Shown here piece after piece: positions 1 to 8,079 of a DNA stretch of 64,000 nucleotides. The notes beneath the pieces were generated by a model. It was not told the DNA's origin. It worked only from the letters and a program-made list of their open reading frames with translations, and searched no databases. Position 1 is the stretch's first letter; the number at the start of each line of letters is the position of its first letter. The DNA is from Halorubrum aquaticum. Lineage in GTDB: Archaea > Halobacteriota > Halobacteria > Halobacteriales > Haloferacaceae. The position numbers and the translations under genes were made by a program. The stretch covers positions 186,001-250,000 of the forward strand of contig NZ_FOPZ01000003.1 in NCBI RefSeq assembly GCF_900113615.1, written 5' to 3'.

Positions 1-2
1 TG

Positions 3-338
3 TTCGGCGCGTATCCACATCCCCGAACATACGGGACCTATCCCCGCGTTCTGGGAACGTACGTCCGTGAGGAGAACCACCTCTCCTTGGAAGAGGCCGT
101 CAGGAAGATGACGTCACTGCCAGCGCGTGCGATGGGGCTCGACCGGAAGGGTGTTCTCCGGCCGGGAATGGATGCCGACCTGGTCGTGTTCGATCCGGTC
201 ACCGTGGAGAATCGGGCGACGTTCGAGAACCCGCGACGGTTCCCGGCCGGGATTCCTCACGTCATGGTCGACGGCACCTTCGTCGTCCGGGACGGCGAGG
301 TGACCGACGCACGACCGGGGACTACGATCAGGAAATAA
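3..338 (+). CDS. N-acyl-D-amino-acid deacylase, C-terminal part (cut by window edge)
   Basis: An open frame runs from the window edge to a stop at 338, giving about 111 residues. It matches the C-terminal fifth of the deacylase at 9188-10783 almost residue for residue, including the metal-site loop FGAYPHPRTYGTYPR ([15 protein letters not shown] in the complete copy) and the ending VVFDPVTVE. The family hydrolyses N-acyl-D-amino acids to D-amino acid plus carboxylate with an amidohydrolase fold. Only the end of the barrel and the small beta domain are visible, so the catalytic HxH motif lies outside. The close identity to the second copy suggests recent duplication. The next gene is convergent, on the minus strand. 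Whether the gene is intact upstream cannot be seen. Confidence 0.85.
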   Translation, partial: FGAYPHPRTYGTYPRVLGTYVREENHLSLEEAVRKMTSLPARAMGLDRKGVLRPGMDADLVVFDPVTVENRATFENPRRFPAGIPHVMVDGTFVVRDGEVTDARPGTTIRK

Positions 339-362
339 CTGGGTTCGTCGTCGACGGTTACA

Positions 363-1502
363 TTATTTCACTTTTCCACGTGCTTGAACGGGCCAGAATT
401 CCTCGACACGGCCGTCACGCACGCCGATGATCATGTCGTGGAGATTGACAGTCGTACAGACGTGGGGAACAATGAACTCGATTCGATCCCCAACCGCGAG
501 TGACCCATCGACGTCGGCGGTGTCGAGCCAGCCGTGCTCCTCGGACGCGTTCACGTATTCGATGTCGTCACGGTATCTGGGCACGGGCAGTTGCGACGTG
601 TCCATCGAGAGCGTTTTGCTCCCGGCGTCGACGACCGCACGGTCCTCGCTAGGGGTGGATATCACGCTCGAGACGACGGTCGCCGCGCAGTCGGTCCGAT
701 CGACTTCGAACGGTCGATGTTCGAGTTCACCCACGTCCATAAACGGATACATTCCCGGATTGATCTCGGTGACGACCGGATGTCGTCCACTGTATCTCGA
801 GGTGGCCGTCCCGCCCACTTTGACTTCCGGGACGGAGATACCCTCGGATTCCAGCAGGTCAACTGTCTCCTGTACACGATCCATTGCCTCCGCACAGTAC
901 GTCTCGTACTCCGCTTGCGTCTCAGCTTCGGATTTGACGTGGGCCTCGTAGGCGAGAAGCCCTTGGAAGTTCAGGTTCGGCTGCTCGCGCACGAACCGTG
1001 CCGTCTCCAGCGCAGGTTCGCCCGGTGCGACGCCCGTGCGGTGTAATCCGACGTCGACCTCCAGGATCACATCGATGTCCTCGCCCCGCTCCGCCGCGGC
1101 CTCCTGGAGCGGTTCGATGTTTCCTGGCCCGTCGACGGTCGTGGCGAATCGATCGAGTTTCTCGGACAACCATACGAGCCGCTCAAGTTTCCGTCGGCCG
1201 ACGATCATATACGAGAGATAGACGTCGTCAATGCCGTTCCTCGCCATGACTTCGACCTCACTGAGGGTCTGACAGACGATCCCGCTGTCACCTCCATACT
1301 CGCTCTGTCGCTTGGCGAGTTCGGCGTTCTTGTGTGTCTTGACGTGCGAACGGAGTCGGACGTCGTTTGCCTCCGCGAACGAGACGTACTCCCGGACGTT
1401 CGCTTCCATCGTGTCGAGGTTGACCAACAGCGCCGGCGTCTCGATCTCGTCTTTCGGCGTCCCTAGAGCTGGTCGCGTCTCCGCGGTCGTCGGGATGGGC
1501 AT
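363..1502 (-). CDS. D-serine dehydratase / D-threonine aldolase-like PLP enzyme (DSD1 family)
   Basis: A 379-aa protein with the alanine-racemase-type N-terminal barrel and the C-terminal D-serine dehydratase-like domain. Motif RSHVKTHK carries the presumed PLP lysine at about residue 55. Near the C-terminus PHVCTTVN supplies a His-x-Cys pair (about H347 and C349). In the characterised family, zinc D-serine dehydratases use His-x-Cys, whereas D-threonine aldolases use His-x-Asp, so the sequence leans toward D-serine dehydratase. The ORF opens upstream at 1589, but those 29 residues look like untranslated leader. The ATG at 1502 gives MPIPTTAETR and matches the family length. Convergent with the truncated deacylase. 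The IS lies 174 bp upstream. Inferred role: removal of D-Ser or D-Thr released by the neighbouring deacylases. Substrate unproven. Confidence 0.85.
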   Translation of the reverse strand: MPIPTTAETRPALGTPKDEIETPALLVNLDTMEANVREYVSFAEANDVRLRSHVKTHKNAELAKRQSEYGGDSGIVCQTLSEVEVMARNGIDDVYLSYMIVGRRKLERLVWLSEKLDRFATTVDGPGNIEPLQEAAAERGEDIDVILEVDVGLHRTGVAPGEPALETARFVREQPNLNFQGLLAYEAHVKSEAETQAEYETYCAEAMDRVQETVDLLESEGISVPEVKVGGTATSRYSGRHPVVTEINPGMYPFMDVGELEHRPFEVDRTDCAATVVSSVISTPSEDRAVVDAGSKTLSMDTSQLPVPRYRDDIEYVNASEEHGWLDTADVDGSLAVGDRIEFIVPHVCTTVNLHDMIIGVRDGRVEEFWPVQARGKVK

Positions 1503-1676
1503 GGGTGAAATACAAAAAACGACGACAAAAGTCTTGCCGCCGGCCTGGCGGCGTTTTCGTTGGAGATACCTTATAAAACAGGCATCCACGATATTTCTTC
1601 ATCAGGAGGTGGTCGTCTGTATACTCTCAAAACGGTTGTCTACATCATTGGTTCAGATACACAGGATAATAGACAA

Positions 1677-2679
1677 CGCTCTTGTGACGTAAATTGTTGG
1701 TGAGTCAGAGAACTTCTCGAATAATCTGTTTCAGTGCTTCTCGTCCTGGTTTGCGGAGGATTCGTCGCCGAAGTTGGAGCGGTCTGAGATACGCTGTCAG
1801 TTTGTCCTTTGAGACGCCTCGATGTGGCGAGAGCCACCGTCGCGCCAGCGACGCGTGGCTCTCGCACGTGTTCACGTGCGCGTCTCCATCAACGTACTCG
1901 CCGTCACCGTGAATAACTGCTTCTCGGTGGAAGTTCTCGTCATCGTCAAGCGGATCGTAGGCCCGAAATCCGTCCGTATAGACGGTCAGCGACTCCTTCT
2001 TGTGGTTGTCGAGAAGGAGTCGCACCGTCGCTTCGTCGGCGGATTTCGCCGGGACGACGTACCGCTGACCGGTGCCGCGATCAACGAGCGTGAACACCGG
2101 CGGTTTGTCCTCTTCATACGTTCCTCGTCCGCGTTTCGAGAGGGCACGCGAGCGCGACCGAGAGTCGCGCTCGCGGCCTTTCTTCCCGGCAGAGACGTAG
2201 AACTCGTCGATCTCAACCGGGCCAACGAGAGAGATGTCTGGCGCGTCGAGCGTTCTGGCGAACTGCTCGACGCGCCGGCGGAGCGAGCGATACGAAACGT
2301 CAATTTCAGCGTCTAGCTGGCGGATACTCGTGTTGAACCGGAGGAACGAGTAGAACGCGAACAACAGCTTGTCGAGGCCGATCTTCGCGTGCGCGAAGAT
2401 CGTGCCGGTCTTGTCGTTGAACGTGCGGTCGCAATCCTTACAGAGATACCGTTGGTACTCTCGATAGCTGCCGTGTTTGATCACCGATTCAGACCGGCAG
2501 CGCGGGCAACAGAGCCCCTCGCGCCAGCGAACCTGCTCCAGCAGGTTCGCGGCGCTCGCCTCTGAGCTCAGCAATTCAAATGGGAACATTGCGTTCGGGT
2601 GACGCGTTCGCGTCACCCTTGCCCGCTACGCTTTCACAGCGACAGCTCTACCCGACCAACAATCTGCTTCGGAAGAGCG
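1677..2679 (-). mobile_element. Complete IS1595-family insertion sequence (ISH4-like), 1003 bp
   Basis: The ends are imperfect inverted repeats. Read inward, the left end starts CGCTCTTGTGACGTAAATTG and the right end CGCTCTTCCGAAGCAGATTG, both continuing TTGGT. The element is flanked by a perfect 8-bp duplication ATAGACAA at 1669-1676 and 2680-2687, as expected for IS1595-family transposition. It contains one intact transposase gene. About 1.0 kb and an 8-bp duplication fit the haloarchaeal ISH4 group. The perfect duplication and open frame indicate a recent, probably active insertion. It sits in AT-rich DNA between the D-serine dehydratase-like gene and the HTH-10 regulator. Confidence 0.95.
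1705..2589 (-). CDS. IS1595-family transposase (ISH4-like)
   Basis: A 294-aa transposase from the ATG at 2589 (MFPFELLSSE); a GTG at 2616 would add nine residues. The N-terminus has a zinc ribbon with Cys pairs CCPRC and CKDC, used for DNA recognition in this family. The ISXO2-like DDE domain shows VEIDEFYVS (first Asp), VYTDGFRAYD (second Asp) and HVNTCESH, followed by RRWLSPHRG, matching the DDNE arrangement of IS1595 transposases. No frameshift or internal stop is visible, so it is probably functional. It would catalyse cut-and-paste movement of its own 1003-bp element and could act in trans on the related MITE at 2817-2970. Confidence 0.95.
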   Translation of the reverse strand: MFPFELLSSEASAANLLEQVRWREGLCCPRCRSESVIKHGSYREYQRYLCKDCDRTFNDKTGTIFAHAKIGLDKLLFAFYSFLRFNTSIRQLDAEIDVSYRSLRRRVEQFARTLDAPDISLVGPVEIDEFYVSAGKKGRERDSRSRSRALSKRGRGTYEEDKPPVFTLVDRGTGQRYVVPAKSADEATVRLLLDNHKKESLTVYTDGFRAYDPLDDDENFHREAVIHGDGEYVDGDAHVNTCESHASLARRWLSPHRGVSKDKLTAYLRPLQLRRRILRKPGREALKQIIREVL

Positions 2680-2816
2680 ATAGACAAAAATTTTGAAATG
2701 GGAAACCATGCTGCTACTATTTCCATATAAAGATATATTTATCGTCAATTTCGATCGCTTTTTCAAATAGTATGGGATAATGGAGCTTTATGTGGGATAC
2801 ACTGTTATATATCCAA

Positions 2817-2970
2817 CGCTCTTGTGGCGTAGGTTGTTGATACAGTTCTCCCGAAGAGAGTGAGGATAGAAAGTGACCGGTAAACCGCTCAGACAGCTGG
2901 TTCTCATCTAGGTTTTTCTATGGCAGAATCGTAAGACGGCACTACATCAACAATGTGCTACGCATGAGCG
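2817..2970. mobile_element. 154-bp MITE related to the ISH4-like element
   Basis: The left end starts CGCTCTTGTGGCGTAGGTTG; the right end, read inward, starts CGCTCATGCGTAGCACATTG. Both continue TTGAT, and both resemble the ends of the IS at 1677-2679. A 9-bp direct repeat TATATCCAA flanks it (2808-2816 and 2971-2979), consistent with an 8-9 bp target duplication. The interior holds no coding frame. Size, ends and duplication fit a miniature inverted-repeat element mobilised in trans by an IS1595-type transposase. Its right end is 57 bp before the HTH-10 regulator, so it may have displaced or supplied promoter sequence. Confidence 0.85.
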
Positions 2971-3027
2971 TATATCCAAATCCTTGCGATCTACTATTAT
3001 TCTTGGTAGTATCCATATAATTTGGTT

Positions 3028-3798
3028 ATGACTGCCGAAACATTTATAATTCTACATCTGGCGCCTGATGGCATGGGAGAAGCTCTCAATAGATCATCAA
3101 CTACGATCCCTCGGACGTCGCAACTCGCGCTCCGCATCTGGCATCCGGACTGTTGGACGCTACAGACGACCGCGGCCGTCGACGCCGGACTCATCGCACA
3201 CGGAGTCTACGAGTACGACGACATCGTGAGTGCGCGACTGACGGCTCATGCAGACACCACCGATCGGATCGACGACCTCGTAGCAGAGATCAAGGAATCG
3301 CCGCTGACCGAACGGGCCAAAGTAATCAACGAGTATTTCAATCCCGGATTACAGACGAATCCGGCCGGAAACGCCACACAGGAGCTCCTCGTCGAATACG
3401 AGCCGGAAAATAGCATCCACGACGCCTTCGTCTCGCGTGGCTTCGTTCCCGAGGAGGAGATCCGGATGAACGACGGCTTTGAGTACTGGACCGTCATCGT
3501 CCGTGCGTCCCGGAACATGATCCAGGAGCGGTTGGACGAGATCCGCCAGGAGATGGACGCCGAGATCCGGATCGAGGGAATGAAATCGGCACAGACGACT
3601 ACCGCTCAGCGCCAACAAAACGATCAGTTGTCGGAACGACAGCGGGAGATCTTCGAGCTCGCACAGGAGGAGGGGTATTACATGTGGCCCCGCGAGACGT
3701 CCGCCACCGATCTTGCGGACGAGGTCGACATCTCGAAGACGACCTTCCTCGAACACCTCCGTAAGGCGGAGGCCAAAATTCTCGGCAAGATGGACTAG
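3028..3798 (+). CDS. HTH-10 (bacterio-opsin activator-like) transcriptional regulator
   Basis: About 256 residues from the ATG at 3028 (MTAETFIIL); a later ATG at 3073 (MGEALNRSS) is an alternative. The C-terminal 60 residues form the HTH-10 domain: LSERQREIFELAQEEGYY, then DLADEVDISKTTFLEHLRKA, the recognition helix region. The N-terminal part contains LALRIWHPDCWTLQTT, a signature of the haloarchaeal Bat/HTH-10 sensory domain (W-H-P-D-C-W), followed by a mixed alpha/beta region that probably binds a ligand. Such proteins are typically local activators. Its place between the D-serine dehydratase-like gene and the threonine-synthase-like gene suggests it controls the catabolic island. Upstream DNA is AT-rich and carries the MITE. 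Confidence 0.85.
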   Translation: MTAETFIILHLAPDGMGEALNRSSTTIPRTSQLALRIWHPDCWTLQTTAAVDAGLIAHGVYEYDDIVSARLTAHADTTDRIDDLVAEIKESPLTERAKVINEYFNPGLQTNPAGNATQELLVEYEPENSIHDAFVSRGFVPEEEIRMNDGFEYWTVIVRASRNMIQERLDEIRQEMDAEIRIEGMKSAQTTTAQRQQNDQLSERQREIFELAQEEGYYMWPRETSATDLADEVDISKTTFLEHLRKAEAKILGKMD

Positions 3799-3867
3799 AT
3801 CTAGCTACCGATCGGTGCCGTCCATGAGAGGCGGTGGATTCTCTTCGTTCCCGCCCGACCGCGGTGT

Positions 3868-5097
3868 ATGGACCACGTCGAAACGTTGGAGTGTACCCTC
3901 TGTGGCGCGGAGTACGACCCCGACCAGGTGATCTACACGTGTCCGAACCACCCCGGCGTGAAGGGCATCCTCGACGTCACGTACGATTACGACGCCGTCG
4001 TCGACCGGTTCGACGAACCCCTCGACGGGGACATCCGCTCGCAGTGGAAGTACCGGGCGTTCCTCCCGGTCGCGGATGACTCGGAACCGGTGACGCTCGG
4101 TGAGGGCGGGACTCCCCTCCTCGAGACGCCCCGGCTCGGGACGGAACTCGGCGTCGACCTCCGCGTGAAGGACGACGGCCGCAACCCGACGGGCGTGTTG
4201 AAGGACCGGGCGACCTCGATCTCGGTGACGAAGGCGGGCGAGTTCGGGCGGGAGGTCGTCACCTGCGCCTCGACCGGGAACGCGGCGGCGTCGCTCGCCG
4301 GCTTCGCCGCCCGGGGCGGACTCGACTGTCGGCTCTTCGTCCCCGGCGACGCGCCGGAGGGGAAGTTGGCACAGCCGCTCGTCTACGGCGCGGACGTGCT
4401 CGGCGTGGAGGGGAGCTACGACGAGGCGTACGACCTCAGCATGGAGGTCACGGAGCGGTTCGGCTGGTACAACCGCAACGCCGCTGTCAACCCCTTCCAG
4501 GTTGAGGGGAAACGGACCGTCGGCCACGAACTGGCCGAACAGACACGCGGCGACGTTCCCGACTGGCTCGTCTTCTCGATGGGCGACGGCTGTACGATCG
4601 CCGGCGGTTGGAAGGGGTTCCGCGAGTTCCACGACCTCGGCTTCGTGGACGAGGCTCCGAGGATGCTCGGCGTTCAAGCCGAGGGCGCGAGCGCGATCCA
4701 CGACACGTTCCACGACCACGACGACGTCGACGACGTCGCCGACACCGTCGCGGACAGCATCTCCGTCGGCCGGCCACGGAACACGGTGAAGGCGTGCTCG
4801 GCGCTCGAGGAGAGCGGCGGCGAGTCGGTCCTCGTGAGCGACGAGGAGATCCTCGCCGCCGAGTCGCTTCTGGGACGGACCGAGGGGATCTACGCCGAAC
4901 CCGCGGGGGCCACCCCGGTCGCCGGCCTCCGGAAGGCGCGCGAGGCGGGGGTCGTCGAGGCGGGCGACTCCGTCGTCGTCGTCGTCACCGGAAACGGGCT
5001 GAAGGACACCGAGAGCGCGATGCGGGCCGGCGGCGAGGTCGACGCGATCTCCCCGGAGATCGACGACGTGGTCGACCGGTATCCCGACGAGGCGTGA
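3868..5097 (+). CDS. thrC: Threonine synthase-like PLP enzyme
   Basis: A 409-aa fold-type II PLP enzyme. The N-terminus has a rubredoxin-like metal-binding start (Cys 9, 12 and 25: CTLCGAEYDPDQ, then TCPNHPG), common in archaeal threonine synthases. The PLP lysine is about K112 in NPTGVLKDRAT; classical enzymes have NPTGSFKDR, so the two residues before the lysine differ. ASTGNAAASLAG binds phosphate and SMGDGCTIAGGWKGF is the second phosphate loop. Threonine synthase converts O-phosphohomoserine to threonine. The altered lysine loop and the catabolic neighbourhood leave open a threonine or serine deaminating role. Lies 69 bp after the HTH-10 gene on the same strand and converges on the deacylase at 5116. 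Confidence 0.85.
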   Translation: MDHVETLECTLCGAEYDPDQVIYTCPNHPGVKGILDVTYDYDAVVDRFDEPLDGDIRSQWKYRAFLPVADDSEPVTLGEGGTPLLETPRLGTELGVDLRVKDDGRNPTGVLKDRATSISVTKAGEFGREVVTCASTGNAAASLAGFAARGGLDCRLFVPGDAPEGKLAQPLVYGADVLGVEGSYDEAYDLSMEVTERFGWYNRNAAVNPFQVEGKRTVGHELAEQTRGDVPDWLVFSMGDGCTIAGGWKGFREFHDLGFVDEAPRMLGVQAEGASAIHDTFHDHDDVDDVADTVADSISVGRPRNTVKACSALEESGGESVLVSDEEILAAESLLGRTEGIYAEPAGATPVAGLRKAREAGVVEAGDSVVVVVTGNGLKDTESAMRAGGEVDAISPEIDDVVDRYPDEA

Positions 5098-5115
5098 CCC
5101 GAACGGGGTCCCGAA

Positions 5116-6735
5116 TCACCGGTCCGAGAGGTCCGGACGACGTGGGTCCTCCCACTCCTCGACGGAGCGGAGCACCCGTCCCGGACGGGTCCCAGTCGGC
5201 TCGCCGTCCTCGACGACGAACTCGCCGCCGACCACGACGTGTTCGATCCCGTCCGATAGCCGCATCGGGTCGTTGAACGTCGCGTTCGCCCGGACTCGAT
5301 CCGGGTCGAAAACGACCAGGTCGGCGACGTATCCCTCGAACACGCGGCCACGGTCCGGGAGGCCGAGCACGTCGGCCGGGTGACCGGCCGCCTTGTACAC
5401 CGCGTCCTCGAGTGGGAGCACCTCGCGGTCACGGACGTACCGCTCCAGCAGCCGAGGGTACGTTCCGACGGCCCGCGGGTGTGGCTTCCCGCCGAAGATC
5501 CCGTCGGTACAGATCGTCCCGCGGAGGTCGGACAAGAACCGGTCGATGTCCTCGTCGTCCATCACGAAGTCCGCCATGGTGACGTCGAGGTCCTCCTCGA
5601 CGAGGAGGTCGCAGATCGCGTCGACCGGGTCCGCATCGTGTTCGGCCCCGATCCCCGCGACGGTCTCGCCCTCGGCTCGCCCGCTTCCCGTGTCGGTGAT
5701 GAGCACGTTCTCCCACGACCCGGCGGCTTTCGCGAGGTTCTCCCAGTCGCCGTCACCGGATTCGATGTCGTGTCGGATCCGGTCGCGGGCGTCGGGATCG
5801 GTCAGTCGCTCGAGGATCTCGTCCGTCTCGCCCGTTCGCGCCCACGGCGGGAGGAGCGCCGTCAGCATCGTGCTCCCCGCCGTCCACGGATACTGGTCGA
5901 ACGTCACCCGGACGCCGCGCTCGTTCGCGGCGTCGAAGACCTCGAGGATCTCCTCCGAGGCTCCCCAGTTGTCCTCGCCGGCGACCTTCAGGTGGGAGAC
6001 GTGCGGCTGACAGCCGGCGGACTCACAGAGCTGGACGAACCTGTCGATGGACTCGACCACCGCGTCGCTCTCGTTCCAGACGTGCGAGACCATGAACGAG
6101 TCGCGGGTCGCCAGCCGTTCACCGAGCGCCTCGAGCTCCTCGTCGGTCCCGTACGAACTCGGCGGGTAGATCATTCCGGTCGAGAGCGCGAACGCGCCGT
6201 CGCCGATCGCGGTATCGAGCGCGTCCGAGACCCGTTCGAGCTCGGCGGGTTCGAGCGGTCGGTCCTCGAAGCCCGCGGCCAACGACCGCAGGTTCCCGTG
6301 TGGGGCGTAGTACGCGCAGTTCACCGCCGGTTCCGCCCGCTCGAGCGCGTCGAGGAATCCGTCCGTCGTCTGCCATCCCCACGATTCGTGGGTCCCGAGA
6401 AGCGTTTGGACGCGGCGAGCCCACTCCTCGCGTCTCCCCTCGGGGACGGGTGCGACGCTAACGCCGTCCTGTCCTAACACCTCCAGTGTCACTCCCTGCG
6501 TCACCTTCTCGACCGTCTCGGGCCGATCCAACAGGCGAAGCTCGGAGTGTGCGTGCATGTCGACGAAGCCGGGAGCGAGCGCGGCCCCGTCGACGTCGAT
6601 CACGCGCTCGGCTCCGATCGGGTCGGCGGATACCTCGTCGATCCGTCCGTCGACGAGTCGAACGTTCGCCTCGATCGCCGGGGCGCCCGACCCGTCGTAT
6701 ACGGTCGCTCCGCTGAACTCGACGTCCTCGGTCAT
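5116..6735 (-). CDS. N-acyl-D-amino-acid deacylase (D-aminoacylase family)
   Basis: A 539-aa metal-dependent amidohydrolase. Features in order: N-terminal beta domain; HAHSE at about 61-65 (HxH metal ligands); EVLGQDGVSVAP at about 85-96; CQPHVSHLKVAG with the later histidine ligands; [20 protein letters not shown] with the catalytic Asp; and the C-terminal beta strands [12 protein letters not shown]. Family members cleave N-acyl-D-amino acids. At the position where the Alcaligenes enzyme has a zinc-ligand Cys (GNCG), this protein has Asp (GQDG), as does its paralogue at 9188. It is divergent from the amidohydrolase at 6825 (89 bp between starts), so the two may share a control region. Confidence 0.9.
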   Translation of the reverse strand: MTEDVEFSGATVYDGSGAPAIEANVRLVDGRIDEVSADPIGAERVIDVDGAALAPGFVDMHAHSELRLLDRPETVEKVTQGVTLEVLGQDGVSVAPVPEGRREEWARRVQTLLGTHESWGWQTTDGFLDALERAEPAVNCAYYAPHGNLRSLAAGFEDRPLEPAELERVSDALDTAIGDGAFALSTGMIYPPSSYGTDEELEALGERLATRDSFMVSHVWNESDAVVESIDRFVQLCESAGCQPHVSHLKVAGEDNWGASEEILEVFDAANERGVRVTFDQYPWTAGSTMLTALLPPWARTGETDEILERLTDPDARDRIRHDIESGDGDWENLAKAAGSWENVLITDTGSGRAEGETVAGIGAEHDADPVDAICDLLVEEDLDVTMADFVMDDEDIDRFLSDLRGTICTDGIFGGKPHPRAVGTYPRLLERYVRDREVLPLEDAVYKAAGHPADVLGLPDRGRVFEGYVADLVVFDPDRVRANATFNDPMRLSDGIEHVVVGGEFVVEDGEPTGTRPGRVLRSVEEWEDPRRPDLSDR

Positions 6736-6824
6736 GGACGGGAAAACCCGCCCGCCACGCTAAATCGTACCCCCACACATGGGAGGCGGAGGAGTGAAAG
6801 CCGGGACGGCCGTTCCATCGAAAC

Positions 6825-8069
6825 ATGCCACGAACGATATCGGGCGAACGGTTCAGAGAGCGGTTCGACCGCTTCAACGAGATCGGGGCGACGGAGCGGG
6901 ACGGCGTGAACAGGCCGACGCTCTCCGACGAGAACGCGCGAGCACGGGACACGCTGGTCGAGTGGTTCGAGGAGGCCGGCCTCGATGTCCGTGTCGACGA
7001 GATGGGGAACCTCTTCGGACGGCGCGAAGGGAGAAACGACGACCTCCCACCGGTGATGGTCGGCTCGCACGTCGACAGCCAGTACAACGGCGGCCGGTAC
7101 GACGGCGTCATCGGCGTGCTCGGCGGCCTCGAGATCGTCGAGACGCTGAACGACGCCGGCATCGAGACGGAACGGCCCATCGAGGTGGTCTCCTGGACCA
7201 ACGAGGAGGGTGTCCGGTTCCAGCCGGACATGCTGGGAAGTGGGGTGTTCGCGGGGAAGTTCGACCTCGAGTTCGCGTACTCTCTCGAGGACAAGGAGGG
7301 GAACACCTTCGGCGAGGAGCTGGAGCGGATCGGCTACCGCGGCGAGGAGCCATGTGAACCTCGCGACCTCCACTGTTATCTCGAGCTCCACGTCGAACAG
7401 GGACCGAAACTCGAGGACCGCGACCTGGCCGTCGGCGTCGTCGAGGGCGTCTACGGCTTCGTCTGGTTTGACGCCGCGTTCACGGGCAGCGCGGACCACG
7501 CCGGCCCGACGCCGATGCACCTACGGAACGACGCGCTGGTCGCGACCGGCGACGTGATCGAGTCGGTCCGGCGCATCGCCGGGACGGGCGGCGACGACCT
7601 CGTGGGGACGGTCGGATCGCTCGACATCGACCCCAACTCGATCAACGTTATCCCGGAACGCGTGGAGTTCACCGTTGACTTCCGCTCGTACGACGACGCG
7701 GTCGTCGACCGGGCGGCCGACCGGGTTCGCGAGGAGATCGACCACGCCGCCTCGCGCGAGGGGATCGAGGCCGAACGCGAGGTGATCATGCGGATCGAGT
7801 CCCAGTCGTTCGACGACGACGTGGTCGAGGCGGTCGCCGACGCGGCCGACGCGCTCGACGCCGACGCCACCCGGCTCGTCAGCGGGGCGGGCCACGACGC
7901 GAGCTACCTCAACCGCGTCTGTCCGACCGGGATGGTGTTCGTCCCCAGCGTCGGCGGCGTCAGCCACACCGAGGACGAGTTTACCGAATGGGACGACGTC
8001 GTCACGGGCGTGAACGTCCTCCTGAACGCGGCGGTCGGGAAGGCGAACGAACGACCCGCGGAGGCGTGA
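6825..8069 (+). CDS. M20-family amidohydrolase (N-carbamoyl-L-amino-acid hydrolase / allantoate amidohydrolase type)
   Basis: A 414-aa di-metal hydrolase. Metal-binding motifs are MVGSHVDSQYNGG (His, Asp), SWTNEEGVRFQPDM (the Glu-Glu catalytic/metal pair), CYLELHVEQGP (His) and SGAGHDASYL (final His). The central segment DHAGPTPMHLRNDA is the dimerisation-domain His loop typical of HyuC/AtzF-like amidases. These enzymes hydrolyse N-carbamoyl amino acids, ureidoglycolate or allantoate to free amino acid, CO2 and ammonia. First gene of a likely operon with the dehydratase at 8080 (10 bp gap) and the deacylase at 9188. Substrate stereochemistry cannot be read from sequence. Confidence 0.9.
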   Translation: MPRTISGERFRERFDRFNEIGATERDGVNRPTLSDENARARDTLVEWFEEAGLDVRVDEMGNLFGRREGRNDDLPPVMVGSHVDSQYNGGRYDGVIGVLGGLEIVETLNDAGIETERPIEVVSWTNEEGVRFQPDMLGSGVFAGKFDLEFAYSLEDKEGNTFGEELERIGYRGEEPCEPRDLHCYLELHVEQGPKLEDRDLAVGVVEGVYGFVWFDAAFTGSADHAGPTPMHLRNDALVATGDVIESVRRIAGTGGDDLVGTVGSLDIDPNSINVIPERVEFTVDFRSYDDAVVDRAADRVREEIDHAASREGIEAEREVIMRIESQSFDDDVVEAVADAADALDADATRLVSGAGHDASYLNRVCPTGMVFVPSVGGVSHTEDEFTEWDDVVTGVNVLLNAAVGKANERPAEA

Positions 8070-8079
8070 GACGGGACAA

